Shown here: one piece after another, positions 11,421-22,590 of the stretch
Numbering within the stretch: position 1 is the first letter of the stretch
Layout of the letters: each line of letters begins with the position of its first letter
Assembly (NCBI GenBank): GCA_028583685.1
Contig: JAMXIF010000031.1
Coordinates: 9,892,230-9,956,229 of the forward strand
Length of the DNA: 64,000 nucleotides
Reading direction: 5' to 3'
DNA from: Petaurus breviceps papuanus
Taxonomy: Eukaryota > Chordata > Mammalia > Diprotodontia > Petauridae
The notes under the pieces: model-generated
Told to the model about the DNA's origin: nothing
The model's database searches: none
The model's input: the letters and a program-made list of their open reading frames with translations, nothing else
Program-made: the position numbers and the translations under genes

Positions 11421-11518
11421 TAGGTCTGGAACCAGCACCACTTTCGGTATCTGAGGAAAGGCAGCTTGCTATTCTCACAGAATTGCCCTTTGTAGTTCCA
11501 TTTGAAGAAAGGGTAAAG
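11421..11518 (+). CDS. UBE3C: UBE3C exon, linker into start of HECT domain
   Basis: First UBE3C exon in the window. UBE3C is a HECT-type E3 ubiquitin ligase associated with the proteasome that extends ubiquitin chains on substrates. The exon reads GLEPAPLSVSEERQLAILTE, then LPFVVPFEERVK, which I recognise as the entry to the UBE3C HECT domain. The donor is AAG|GTAGGT and leaves phase 0. The acceptor is ambiguous: AG at 11419-11420 (exon from 11421) or AG at 11422-11423 (exon from 11424); the frame is the same, so the proteins differ by one residue. The exon needs an upstream partner ending in phase 1, which lies before the window; I saw none in the first 11 kb. A 1438-bp intron follows. Confidence 0.9.
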
Positions 11519-11994
11519 GTAGGTAATTTCATTTATTTCACATCTTTAATCATATTTTCCAAATCTTTTATTTTATTGTTTAGTTAGTATTTCCTGTTTT
11601 CTCTTAACAATATTTTTATTAAGTTTTATTAAGTTGTCTTCTCCTTAGCTTACCTTTTTTTTTTAATTTTGTAATGTTAAATTATAGAGCATGAAAAGTT
11701 TTTAAATTATTATTTTTTTTATCTTAATGGAACCCTGTTAAATATCCATTGTTTATTAACACATATTTACTATGTAGTCATGTCAAGTAAAATTGTGAAA
11801 AGACCTTGCCTGTAAACACGTTCCCAATAGTAGTATTACAAAGGGAGTTAACTCTTATTTCCAATAATATTGCCCAATTTGTTGTGTAGAACTATTTTGA
11901 AGGCAATTGTTATGCATTAGACATTTATTATAAATACTGCTTTTAAAAAAACATAAAGAAGTTGAGACATACTGTAATAAAACTTAAATGTATA

Positions 11995-12190
11995 GACCAC
12001 ATTATGATTTGCAAAGTTCTTTCCTCACAATAGCCCTGTGAGTTAGTTAGTGCGAGTATTATCTCCATTTTACAGATAAGGAAACTGAAGCACAGAGGCT
12101 AAGTGAATTGCGCTGCAGCTCACAGCTAGTAAGTGTGGGAGCCGGGGCGGGCATCCAGCCTGGTCTCCTGGTGCTGAGACTGGCACCTGG
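11995..12190 (-). mobile_element. MIR SINE relic
   Basis: On the + strand ATCTCCATTTTACAGATAAG and CTCACAGCTAGTAAGTG are the complement of the MIR core. Confidence 0.65.
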
Positions 12191-12956
12191 ACTAGGACAG
12201 AATGCTCTTGTTTCAAGTGTACTTTATTAAACTTAGTCACAATAATATGTAGGCTTTATGAGTCTTTTAGCAAAATGAATGCCTGAAAGTCAGATATGTT
12301 ATAATGGCCAAATTTCATTTGTCATGACTCTTTTGGATTAGGTAGAAAATAGCCACTGGAGAGGTTCCTCTTTCTCCAGTTTTAGTGTGTTTACTGAAAG
12401 GCCTAAGTGAATTTTTTTTAGAACTGCTGTTTCTTATTTATGTGCTTTAAAGAAGAAAAATGCCTAAAATTTACTATATACTTTCTGAGCTCCCTCTACT
12501 GGATCATCTGTTACAATTATTTTTGCATGTGTTGTTTCCCATTCTTATTAATGTGCATGAGAAATTGGAGTAGGGGTTTCAGGAAAAATAATTTTAGGTT
12601 AATGGAAAATATATCCTATTAAAAATGACATATATAGTTTTCTGATTACCATAAATGTTTTATAAAAGGCGATAAAAACTCAAATTATATGTAAGGTATT
12701 TTCTATGACAGTATATTGATAAATAATTATGAAAATAAGCATCTTCATTTGTGAAGTTGCTTTGACAAATATGATAAATATCAAGAACTCATTGACCAAG
12801 GGGTTTGGTAATAGTGCATCAAAAATGTGATTCAAACAATTATTTCTCATAATTTAGTTGGCCTTCTTCTCTGATTATGGACCAATTAGGAAATTATCAG
12901 CTAATTTTCTCCTAAGGAATATTTTGTAGTTTTGATTTTTTTTTCTTGTTTGTCAG

Positions 12957-13089
12957 ATTTTTCAAAGATTAATCTATGCTGATAAACAAGAAGTACAAGG
13001 AGATGGTCCATTTCTGGATGGAATTAATGTTACAATCCGAAGAAATTATATTTATGAAGATGCTTATGATAAACTTTCCCCAGAAAATG
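12957..13089 (+). CDS. UBE3C: UBE3C exon, HECT N-lobe start
   Basis: Second exon, 133 nt. It continues in phase 0 from the previous exon and encodes IFQRLIYADKQEVQGDGPFL followed by DGINVTIRRNYIYEDAYDKL and SPEN. This is the beta-strand and helix segment that opens the HECT N-lobe (the xIxVRRxxIxEDAYxxL pattern shared by HECT ligases). The acceptor is a T-rich tract ending TTTGTCAG at 12956; the donor is AATG|GTACGT. The exon ends after the first base of a Glu codon (phase 1), completed by AA at 18888. No frameshift or stop. The following intron is 5798 bp. Confidence 0.95.
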
Positions 13090-13487
13090 GTACGTTTAAC
13101 AATATTGTTTTTCTACAGCAATTGATCATCAAAGCAATAAATTACCAACATCTTTTCACTATGTGAGACAGTGTTGTGTAGTTTGGAATAATTACAACTG
13201 GGACAAACTGTTTAACTTAAATCCAAGTAAAAAATTTTTTTTGATAGAAGCAACAGAAGATATATTGACCAACATACATGTTTTAAATAATAAGTAGAGT
13301 ATAGGCCAACTTTAGGTATATTTCCAGTCCAGTAAAATTAAAATTTTAATCATAACTTAAAAAGCTTTACAGTTTTTCAGATGATTACAGTTAATATGGT
13401 ATTACTTCATGCTTCCTTTGGCAGCTAAGTGGTGCAGTGGTGAGAGTTCTGGGCCTGGAGTCAGGATGACTGATGTGTAAGATGACT

Positions 13488-14155
13488 ATAGTGATCCACT
13501 GTTTAATAGACCCAAAGACTTCAGCTTCTGGGATAAGAATTCACTATTTGACAAAAACTGCTGGGAAAACTGGGAAATAGTATGGCAAAAACCAGACGTA
13601 GACTAACATCTTACACTGTCTACCAAAAATAAAGTCAAAATGGGTACACAGTTAAGATGTAAAGGCAAACTGGGGGAACAAGATTTATGGAGAATGGAAG
13701 AATTTTGACCAAACATTAGATGTGGAACATTATGAAATGCAAAGTGGATAATTTTGATTACATTAAATTGAAAAGTTTTTGCATAAACAAAACCAGTGCA
13801 TCCAATATTAGAAGAAACCAGAAAGCTGGGAAACAATTTTTACAACCAGTGTCTCTGATGAAGGTCTTATTTCTAAAACATAGAACTGAGTCAAATTTAT
13901 AAGAATACAAGTCATTCCCCAATTGATAAATGGTCAAAGGATATGAATGGACAGTTTTTTTATGAAGAAATTAAAGCTATCTATAGTCATATGAAAAAAT
14001 GCTCTAAATCACTATTGATTAGAGAATGCAAATCAAAACAGTTGTGAGTTACCACATTATAACTATCAGATTAACTAACATGAGAAAACAGGAAAATGAT
14101 AAATGTGGTATAATGTAATGGAATACTACTATTCCATAAGAAATGAAGAGCTTTC
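13488..14155 (+). mobile_element. L1 ORF2 C-terminal relic
   Basis: Landmarks of marsupial-type L1: GACAAAAACTGCTGGGAAAA, TTGCATAAACAAAACCAGTG, CAAGTCATTCCCCAATTGAT and ATGGAATACTACTATTCC. A segment is missing before the last block. A truncated SINE head (13420-13475) precedes it. Confidence 0.75.
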
Positions 14156-14669
14156 CTTAAAGTGTGCACTCTATTTATACTAATACAACCCACTGTAATA
14201 TACAAACTTTTTAACTGCATTGCGCAGTTAAACCAAATTAAGGTTTTAGTCAACCTTGAAGTATTTTTAAAATGTTTCTTATTTTAGAATCCTGATATTT
14301 TACTCAGAATGCTTAAAGGTAAGACTTTGACTCAATCCAGATTTTAGTGAGGGTGTCCTTTCCTGCGTTCTTCATAATATAACCATTTGCAGTTAATTGA
14401 GTGGTAAAGAGCCTGGAAGTCAGGAATACCCAAGTTAAATCCCCTCTTCTAACACAAAATAGCATTGTGACCTTTGGGAAGTTCTTTGACCTGCTAGTCC
14501 TAATCCTCCACTTTCCCCACCTCAGGAGGACAAATTGTTGGACATTTACTCTGAAGTAGTTTTCTCTCTCTCCTTCCTCTACACTGATGAATTAACAGAC
14601 TTGGACAAAAGAGATTTTGTTGGTGCTAATATATGACTGGTCCTTTTCCTTATACTTGAGAGTACCAAA

Positions 14670-14925
14670 TTAGCAGTGTGATTTAGTAGAAGTAGTGCCA
14701 CCTTTGGAATTGGTGAAAACTTGAGTTTGAATTCCTCTTGGCTCTTTGTCACTAGGTGTATGGTACTTCTGACCTTCAGTTTCCTCATCTGTAAAAATGA
14801 ACTTGTGATAGTTGTAATGCATACTCCATTGAGTTGTCATTAAAATCAAATGAGGTAATGTCTATAAGGTGCTTTGCAAATTTTAAAGCACTGTAGAAAT
14901 TTCAACTATTACTATTGTAATTGTA
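14670..14925 (+). mobile_element. MIR-like SINE
   Basis: CTTGAGTTTGAATTCCTC, CTTCAGTTTCCTCATCTGTA and AAATCAAATGAGGTAATG follow the MIR order. A second degraded head lies at 14396-14500. Confidence 0.6.
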
Positions 14926-15478
14926 TTTGTACCATCTTACTCATAGTTAATATGGAGGGATAGCTTTAAAAATATAAAATGCTGTAGAAATATGAATTGC
15001 TATTATTTTTGTTGTTATTTTCTTCTGAATAAAAACTTTGAGATATTCAGCATTTAATGGCCAATGCCTTTGATGCCAGGGAAAATCCCATATCAATAGA
15101 TTAGAAAATGGAATCTATACTTTTAACTTAAGGCTTTTAAATTTTAATTTAAGTATTTTCATTTAATCAAGGAACTACATGCATGATTTAGTTTTCAGTT
15201 TGGATGATTAAGTTGCCTGCCACCTTGTTCCCCCTAAATTGTGCCAGGTAGTATAATCCAGTAGACAATAAAATTTTTTTAACTGTCTCCCTTAGCAATT
15301 TAAGAGTAGAATGATTTAAGAAAAGGACCTGTCTTGATCTTATTTTTTTACTTTTTTACTTTTTGAAAGTAATTTATATATTCCTGAATGAAAACACTTT
15401 GACATTCAACAAAAGCATTTAGGAGCCTTAGCTTTCATAGCAAAAATTATTTTTTGATATGTTTTAAGTGTTATAACT

Positions 15479-15634
15479 TTTTTTTTATAAGCAATCGGGG
15501 TTAAGTAACTTGCTCAAGGTCACATGGCCAGTTATTTCTGGGTGTGGTGCTGAGTATCTGAGCCCAGATTTGATCCCCAGGTCATCCTGACACTGGAGCC
15601 GGTGCTCTTACTTGCTGAGCCACCTGGCCGCCCC
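15479..15634 (-). mobile_element. Family B SINE
   Basis: Complement of the GGCCAGGTGGCTCAGC head and of ACCTTGAGCAAGTTACTTAA. A 14-bp duplication TAAGTGTTATAACT flanks it (15465-15478, 15635-15648). Confidence 0.9.
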
Positions 15635-15648
15635 TAAGTGTTATAACT

Positions 15649-17149
15649 CTTACAGAAAAAGGAAGACTACTTGCAGTTAAGGTTAAAAGATAGTGAAATT
15701 GGGTCAACTTAGGTAACTTAAATGGGCTCTGCTTTTCTTTTTCCATTTTGCAAGATAAGGAGTTTATAATTGGTAGCCGTGAGGATACAGCTAAGATTGT
15801 TTTTCCTGTCATTCTGTAGTGATTCTTAGCATTCTGGAAGAGGAACTTTGAAAGAAATCAAATGTGAGGTTTACCTAGCAGTATCCAGGACATAGAATCT
15901 GTTAGGTTCTTTACAAAGTAGAAATTTCTAAAGCTCAGTATTTTAGAATCTGATTTTTTGGGGAAATCTATACAAAATGAAACCAAAGGTAACTTTAGAA
16001 TTCCTTACTTTTTTAGGGAAGAGGGAAATAAAACAATCTATATCTCACCAAATTCTTATAGAAAATAGCAATTTACTTTTTTTTTTTTTTACACATAAGA
16101 ATATCAAGAAAAAGGCTGGAAAAGCTAAGACTGAGACCACCTGGTGTAACCTGAATTAACTCTTAATTAACTGGTCTTTTTCTGCTCTTTTCCTTTTCTC
16201 CCCCTCCTCACTTTCCCCTTTACTCTCATAAGATGCTTGACAGTGATTTTAGTGTACTAGTTGTACAATCATTGGCACCCAATGATATTTATCTTCTAGA
16301 CTTTATTTTTAAGAATGACATTATTATGGGAATAACACATTTTTAAAAAAAAATGTAGCTCAGTATTTTGTCTTTAAGTATCACTTCCTTGACTTGATTT
16401 CTAATCAGTTAGGTTTTTACTTTGGATATGGTGGTATAGTATACTATAAAGATTACTTGATCTGAAAGTTGCAAGTACTGCACTCTGCCTTTAAAAAGAT
16501 AAAAGACAATGACATTTATAGCACTCATACAAGTTAATGAATTATAAAGTATATTTGCTAGCCAGTTATCCTATTATGGTTATAAAGTGGGATGGATTTT
16601 GCCTGGGAAGAAATCAAAGATTAAGTAACAAAGAGAGGCATCATCCATTTCACATAAGCAATAATGTAAACAACTACATAACTTTAGAATCTGTACCAGC
16701 ATTTTGGAATGAAAATAAAATGAATGTATCCTGAATATTTAAACTAAATATAAAAGAAAAATCCTAGTGACAATTCACATTGAATATCCAGTAAGGCCAC
16801 TTAGCTTGTGATAGTTTTTAATTCCATCTAGTTTATAATTTAAAAAATTTTATTGATGCATTTTGTTTTTTCGTATAATAGTACCTTTCAGCACTTTTCC
16901 CAACAACCATTAAGCAAAATAGTTTAAAATAATGTCTTGAATTGACAGAGTATGTAACTTTACTAATTGAACTAGTATCTCTAAATATGAAAGACAATGG
17001 TATATGAAGCTATGAACTTCTGTTACATACCGTTTGATTTTTTTTAATGTGTACTAAACTCAGTATAGTAGTAATAAAATTGCCCTGATTTGTATCCCTT
17101 GGGACTTGTGATGTTCTTGGTTTTTAAGCTTTATTACTTTTCTTTTCTT
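15649..17149. other. Intron, nothing recognised
   Basis: AT-rich with homopolymer T and A runs; short open frames lack family features. Confidence 0.55.
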
Positions 17150-17510
17150 ATACAACTGCTACTACCCTGCTAACTTACCTCCCTCACCTATCCCCACTCC
17201 TCTCAAATCATAGCTTTCCCTTGTAGCAAACAAGTATAGTCAAATTAAGACTAATCAAACCCTTGGCTATGTCAGAAAACATATATCTCATATTTTGCTT
17301 TTGGTTTTCCAAGAGGTAGGTGGAATGATTCACCTCCAATGAAGTTATAATTGGTTCTTCTATCAGAGTTATAAAGTTTTTTTGGTTTTTTTTTTTTTTT
17401 TTGGTTGTTCTTATTGTCAATTTTTTTACATTTTCGTCCTAATTTCCCGTATTTGCTTTCTTCTTTCTAACAGTTCATACAAGTCTTTCCAGGGTTCTCT
17501 GATTAAAACT
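17150..17510 (-). mobile_element. Probable L1 3'UTR fragment
   Basis: The + strand has CAAGAGGTAGGTGGAATGAT and CAGTTCATACAAGTCTTTCC, resembling complement of marsupial L1 3' segments, plus a 16-T run. Diverged. Confidence 0.45.
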
Positions 17511-18025
17511 CTCTTTCTAGACAGTTCTTATTTTTTCCTCCTCAGTGTTTTCATAATTTCATTCTTGGTGATGTCATATCCCTTCCGGATTGAATTCTGC
17601 CTAGAATTTTAGTCTTTCTTCCAAATTGTTTGAAATCTCTCCCAAAATTTTGGGTTTAGAGTCTATTTTTTTTTCTTCTATCAAAAACCCTAGGAAGAAG
17701 GGATCATTTCTCCCAAAGTTTCTATAATTTCTACCCACCAGTCAGTTCACATCAAGTATATAATTTCCCTTGCTTATCTTTTCAACTTTTGAAGAATGAA
17801 ATTAATTGCAAATATATATTTACAAGTCAAAATATCCATACTAATGAATAAGAATTACAAATTTTTTTCAATATAGGTGGACTAAATCATAGCCCTACTA
17901 AGAGAATATTGATAGGAAAATGTTCTTACAACCAGTCCAAACAGCTGATATTTCCACCTTTACCTTCTTTGCCAAACTGGTATGAGGTGATACATCAGAA
18001 TTGTTTTAATGTGTACCTCTCTCAT

Positions 18026-18670
18026 AATGAAAGGTTTGGAACACTTCTATATGTGGCTGTTGCTAGTTTGCATTTTTTTAAAATTATGCTTATTTTTGAG
18101 TTTTATTACGTTGCAGAAAAACAAGCAGGAAAATAGAAGGTGATGTATTTTACAACTCTGGTGAGACAGAATTCAGAACCATAGAAGAGAGTAGAAAATA
18201 AAATGTACATTTTTGATTAAATAACATTAAGGGCTGTTGCATAAACAAAATAAGCACAACTTGGAGGAGAGAAAGGTATAGGGGGAAAACATTTTATTGC
18301 AACCATTTCTGATATAAAATTCTCGTGTACAGATTCTATATGGAACTGATACAAAAATAATTTAAATACAAATTTCCCTGTTTAACTGATCAAAAGAATA
18401 GTTTTCAGAAAAAATAATTTAAAGTTATCAACAACTGTATGCTACATTGAAGGCTATGAGTTAAACCTGAGTTGTTGTAATTTGCATTCTTATTAGTAAT
18501 GTTTAATAGTTGGCTCTGAATTCTCTCTCACCAGAATTGTAAAATATATAACTTTCTATTTTCCTGTTGGTGTTTTGTAATGTATTAATATATCTGGAAA
18601 ATAAGCATAGTTTTTAAAAATAAATGCAAACTAGCAATAGCCATATGTAGGAGTGTTCTTACTGTTCATT
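18026..18670. repeat. Large inverted repeat upstream of the third exon
   Basis: The arms at about 18026-18182 and 18508-18670 are reverse complements at roughly three quarters or more of positions; the blocks TTGCTAGTTTGCATTT, CAGGAAAATAGAA and TCTGGTGAGA are shared. The 325-bp spacer contains L1-like sequence (TTGCATAAACAAAATAAGC). It may be a decayed DNA transposon with long inverted ends or an inverted duplication. It ends 218 bp before exon 18888-19135. Confidence 0.8.
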
Positions 18671-18887
18671 CAAAAACCGATTTTCCTACTTTTTTTTTTT
18701 TACATTTGTGGTTGTTAGACTGTTTTCCTATTCTAAACTGGAAAATTGTTTGCTTTAAAGAAAGGTCCTGTTGGGTTTATTGTAATTTCATGATTTTTCT
18801 TTTGTGCAAATTGTCCTGATATGTGAATCTGTTGGTTTATTTTCATTTGTGTCTTTTCCTTTACCTGATCTTTTTTTTTTCTTTTAG

Positions 18888-19135
18888 AACCTGATTTGAA
18901 AAAGCGGATTCGTGTGCACTTACTTAATGCACATGGCCTAGATGAAGCTGGCATTGATGGTGGTGGAATATTTAGAGAGTTCCTGAACGAACTACTGAAA
19001 TCAGGGTTTAACCCCAATCAAGGATTTTTTAAGACCACGAATGAAGGCCTTCTATATCCTAACCCTGCTGCACAAATGCTTGTTGGAGATTCTTTTGCCA
19101 GACATTACTACTTTCTTGGAAGAATGCTGGGAAAG
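18888..19135 (+). CDS. UBE3C: UBE3C exon, central HECT N-lobe
   Basis: Third exon, 248 nt, entered in phase 1 and left in phase 0. It encodes EPDLKKRIRVHLLNAHGLDE, then AGIDGGGIFREFLNELLKSG, and ends in ARHYYFLGRMLGK. The motif AGIDGGGxFREFL is the hallmark of HECT N-lobes (other HECT ligases have DYGGVxREW or DxGGVxxEF here), and FxxLGRMLGKAL is the conserved helix before the E2-binding region. The acceptor is a strong pyrimidine tract ending CTTTTAG; the donor is AAG|GTAAAG. A large inverted repeat (18026-18670) lies just upstream and could fold in the pre-mRNA. The following intron is 28479 bp, the longest complete one here. Confidence 0.96.
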
Positions 19136-19639
19136 GTAAAGAATTTATTTTATATTGGAATAAATAGGAAAACTTATGTTTAGTTTGGGAAATATTTTCT
19201 CAAAAAATGTTGGAAGATGTTGGATTTCTTTATTGTTGATCCAAATTACAGATTTCTGCATAAAACCAAGCATTTTTATTGATTTTATCCTGGATTTATA
19301 TGAAATACTAAAATGATTGTTAGTCAAAAATATTTAGCTGTTTTAAAAAGATTACAGTCCTTGGAAGTCAGACAAGAAATACCTCATGTGATTGTCATCA
19401 GATATGTTAAATTTATATGCTAGTATGATAGAAATCCTGTTCTCCTTAATCTCCAAAATAAAAATTAAAAGAACTGTCTTATGCAACCGTTGAAATAATT
19501 AACAGACTCAAAAAGTGTTCATTTGCTGTTACATAAGTGTACTTCTCTGGAGAGTCAGCTCAGCTTTGCATAAGTGTATAGAGGAATCAATTAATAATCA
19601 TTTGTTTCTCATCTAATTCATTATTATATGCCACCAGAT

Positions 19640-20215
19640 GATGCAGCTCCTGACCTCAAATAGCATGTATTTTTCTGAGATAGGTTGACTGGATGAACTT
19701 GGGCTACTCTTACATCTCTGTGCTCCTAGGCAACTTTCTCAAGACTATTAATTGCTGAAGAGTTGCAGTCTGCATTGGTATTGGGTCTTTACTCCCTGGG
19801 ATTTTCTTACGAAAGTGATGCCACAAGTCTGTACTTCTTTTCCTCTCTACTTCCAGTTGCCCCCCATTCCATCCCCAAACAGCAAAGAAAAGAAGAAAAA
19901 ATGAATTGTGTGTCTTTAGCTATTTTACAGGAAAGATATAGGTCACTGGAACTCAGAATTTTGTCACAGTGTTGGCAGAATAGATTGGGGGTGGGGGTTG
20001 TTATTGTTGTGGATTTTTTGCTTGTGGTCACTGGGGGGTATGAGGTAAGATATGGGCAACGTTTTAGAGTGGAAATATAACTTAGAAGACAGAGAACCTG
20101 GGCTCTTGACCTTAGACAGTTCATTTAATTTCTCTGAGTCTCTTCACTTGCCAAATAATGTAGTTGAACTAGTTGGCCTTTCATGTACTTTTTAGTTCTA
20201 ACTCTGTGACTCAAA
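19640..20215 (+). mobile_element. Two degraded MIR-like SINE relics
   Basis: 19640-19830 has GCAACTTTCTCAAGACTATT and a 3' part seen also at 2340-2450. 20060-20215 has CTTAGACAGTTCATTTAATT and TTTTAGTTCTAACTCTGTGA. Overlapping open frames on both strands here have no family features. Confidence 0.45.
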
Positions 20216-20716
20216 GGGAACTGGATCTAAAGATGAGGCCATGTTGTATACTGGATTTCTAACACTATCTGTGTTGTCAGTAATAAGTCACTTAACCTCG
20301 CTGACATTTTTTGTTTTTAGCTTTTTTGTTGTTTTATTTTGTTTTAATTTTAAAATGGAGATAGGCATTCTGCATTTCTCCCTGAGGAAAATGCTTTAAA
20401 ATATAATTAGCCTTATGTCCTTAAAAATTTTGAAGGAGTTTTGAGATTATCGAAAAAAAATTCAGTTGTTTAGTTTTTGTTGTTTTTTATTGCTTTTTTT
20501 CCCAAATGCTTTATTAACTTCTGATTTACATCATTCATTTCCACCAGATTTTGAGTTACAAATTTTTTCCCCTACTCACCGCCCCAAAATAGCAGTCCCA
20601 CAGGATATCCCCTCCTCCATTCTGCTCTCTCCCATGTTTTCTCCCATACCCCTTTTGACTTTTCCAGTGGATCTCTATGCCCCAGTGCCTGTATATCGTA
20701 TTTCCCAATTACATGT

Positions 20717-20728
20717 AATGTAATAATA

Positions 20729-20763
<35 letters not shown>

Positions 20764-20867
20764 NNNNNNNNNNNNNNNNNNNNNNNNNNNNNNNNNNNNN
20801 NNNNNNNNNNNNNNNNNNNNNNNNNNNNNNNNNNNNNNNNNNNNNNNNNNNNNNNNNNNNNNNTATA

Positions 20868-20904
<37 letters not shown>

Positions 20905-20907
20905 TTG
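20717..20907. repeat. (AT)n tract with 100-N assembly gap
   Basis: AT dinucleotide repeats run into both sides of a block of exactly 100 N (20764-20863). The round size suggests a placeholder, so the real length of the microsatellite is unknown. It lies in the 3' region of the HAL1 and probably expanded there. Any open frame through it is meaningless. Confidence 0.95.
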
Positions 20908-21558
20908 AATATTTGATTTTAAAACTTTGAATTTCAGATTCAGTCCCTTCCTCCCTTGTCACCCACCCTTACTGGGAAGATAAGCAGTTCAGTATAGGTT
21001 GTACACGTGTAGCTAATGCAAAACAATAACATAGGAGATATATTGTAAAAGACTGACTATATTTCTCTTCCTCCTATCCCACCTCCCACTTGTTCTACTC
21101 TCTATTTTGATCCAGTCCCTTTTCAAAAGTGGGTGCTTCCCACTTCCCTCCCCCCAAGCCTGCCCTCCCTTCCATCATTCCCCCTCTCATCCCCTTCCCC
21201 CCCTACTCTCCCAGAGGGTGAGATACCCTATTTAGTGTGTATTTCATTCCCTCCTCAAGCCAAATTCAATGGGAATAAGGTTGACCCGTTCTCTTTTGCC
21301 TTTCTATTCTTCCCCTCCATTGTAACCTTTTCCCCTTGCCTCTTCTATATGAGATAGTTTACCCCATTCTGTCTCTCCCCATCTCCTCTCATTATATTCT
21401 TCTCTCACCTCTTAATTTCACCTTTTAAGTATCATCCCTTCCTGTTAAATTGGTCCTGTGCCCTCTATCTATGTATACCTATAAACATATTCTTCCATGT
21501 AGGAATGTTAATAGTTCAACTTTGATAAGTTCCTTATGATTTCTTTTCCCTGTTTACC

Positions 21559-22590
21559 TTCTCATGCTTCTCTTGCTTCTTGTATCTGAATGTCAGATTT
21601 TCTATTCAGCTCTGGTTTTTTCAGCAAGAATGCTTGAAAGTCCTCTGTTACACCAAATGACCATATTTTCCCCTGGAACATGATACTCAGTTTTGCTGGA
21701 TAGGAGACTGTTGGTTTTAATACCAGCTCCTTTGACCTCCGGAATATCATATCCCAAGCCTTTTGATCCCTCAGTGTAGAAGCTGCCAGATCCTGGGTTA
21801 TCCTGATTGTGTTTCCACAATATTCAAATTGTTTCTTCCTGGCTGCTTGTAACATTCTCTGGGAATTCTGGAACCTGGCTATAATATTCCTAGGGATTTT
21901 CTTTTTGGGATCTTTTTCAGGAGGTGATCGGTGGATTCTTTCAACCTCTGTTTTGCCATCTGGTTCTAAAACATCAGAGCAGTTTTCTTTGAGAACTTCC
22001 TGGAGGATGATTTCTAGGTTCTTACTTTGATCATTGCTTTCAGGTAGTCCAATAATTTTTAAATTATCTCTCCTGGATCTATTTTCCAGGTCAGTGGTTT
22101 TTCCCATGAGATATTTCACATTGCCTTCTATTCTTTCATTTGTTTGGATCTGTTTAACAGTATCTTTATTTCTCAAAGTCATTAGCTTCCATTTGCTCCA
22201 ATCTAATTCTGAAGCAATGATTCTCCTCATTGAGCTTTTGAGATTCTTTTTCCATCTGGCAAATTCAGCTTTTTAAGGCATTCTTCTCCTCATTGCCTTT
22301 TTGAGCCTCTTTTGCCATTTGAGTTAGTCTATTTTTTAAGGTGTGATTTTCTTCAGTCAGGCTGTTGACTCATTTTGTAATTTTCTTGCATTGTTCTCAT
22401 TTCTCTTCCCAATTTTTCCTCCACTTTCTTATCTGCTTCTTAAGGTCCTCTGTGGCCTGTAGCCAGCTCGAATTTTCCTTTGAAGCTTTTGATGCAGGAG
22501 TTCTGACTTCACTGTCTTCCTCCTGTTCCATGCTTTGCTCCTTTTTGTCCCCAAAATAGGAGTCTAATGTTGGAATCTTTTGTCTGCTTT
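21559..22590 (-). pseudogene. L1 ORF1-like RNA-binding protein of HAL1, disrupted
   Basis: The open C-terminal part (22230 down to 21562, stop just after) has 222 residues: a coiled-coil end (KVKYLMGKTTDLENR-like), the RRM with RSRRDNLKIIGLPE, and the C-terminal domain with PRNIIARFQNSQRMLQAARK and TLRDQKAWDMIFRRSKEL. This matches L1 ORF1p (Transposase_22), a trimeric nucleic-acid chaperone. Upstream, 22231-22590, the N-terminal coiled coil is recognisable (KNALKS, QMEKESQKLNEENH) but interrupted by several stops and frameshifts. It is the longest open frame in the window apart from none of the host exons being longer, yet it is a transposon relic, not a host gene. Confidence 0.8.

Noticed and set aside
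19763-20124. Overlapping 105-codon frames on both strands
   Set aside because: They cover MIR-like relics and show no domain, splice or codon signal.
20675-20962. 95-codon open frame on the - strand
   Set aside because: It is made of an AT repeat and the N gap.
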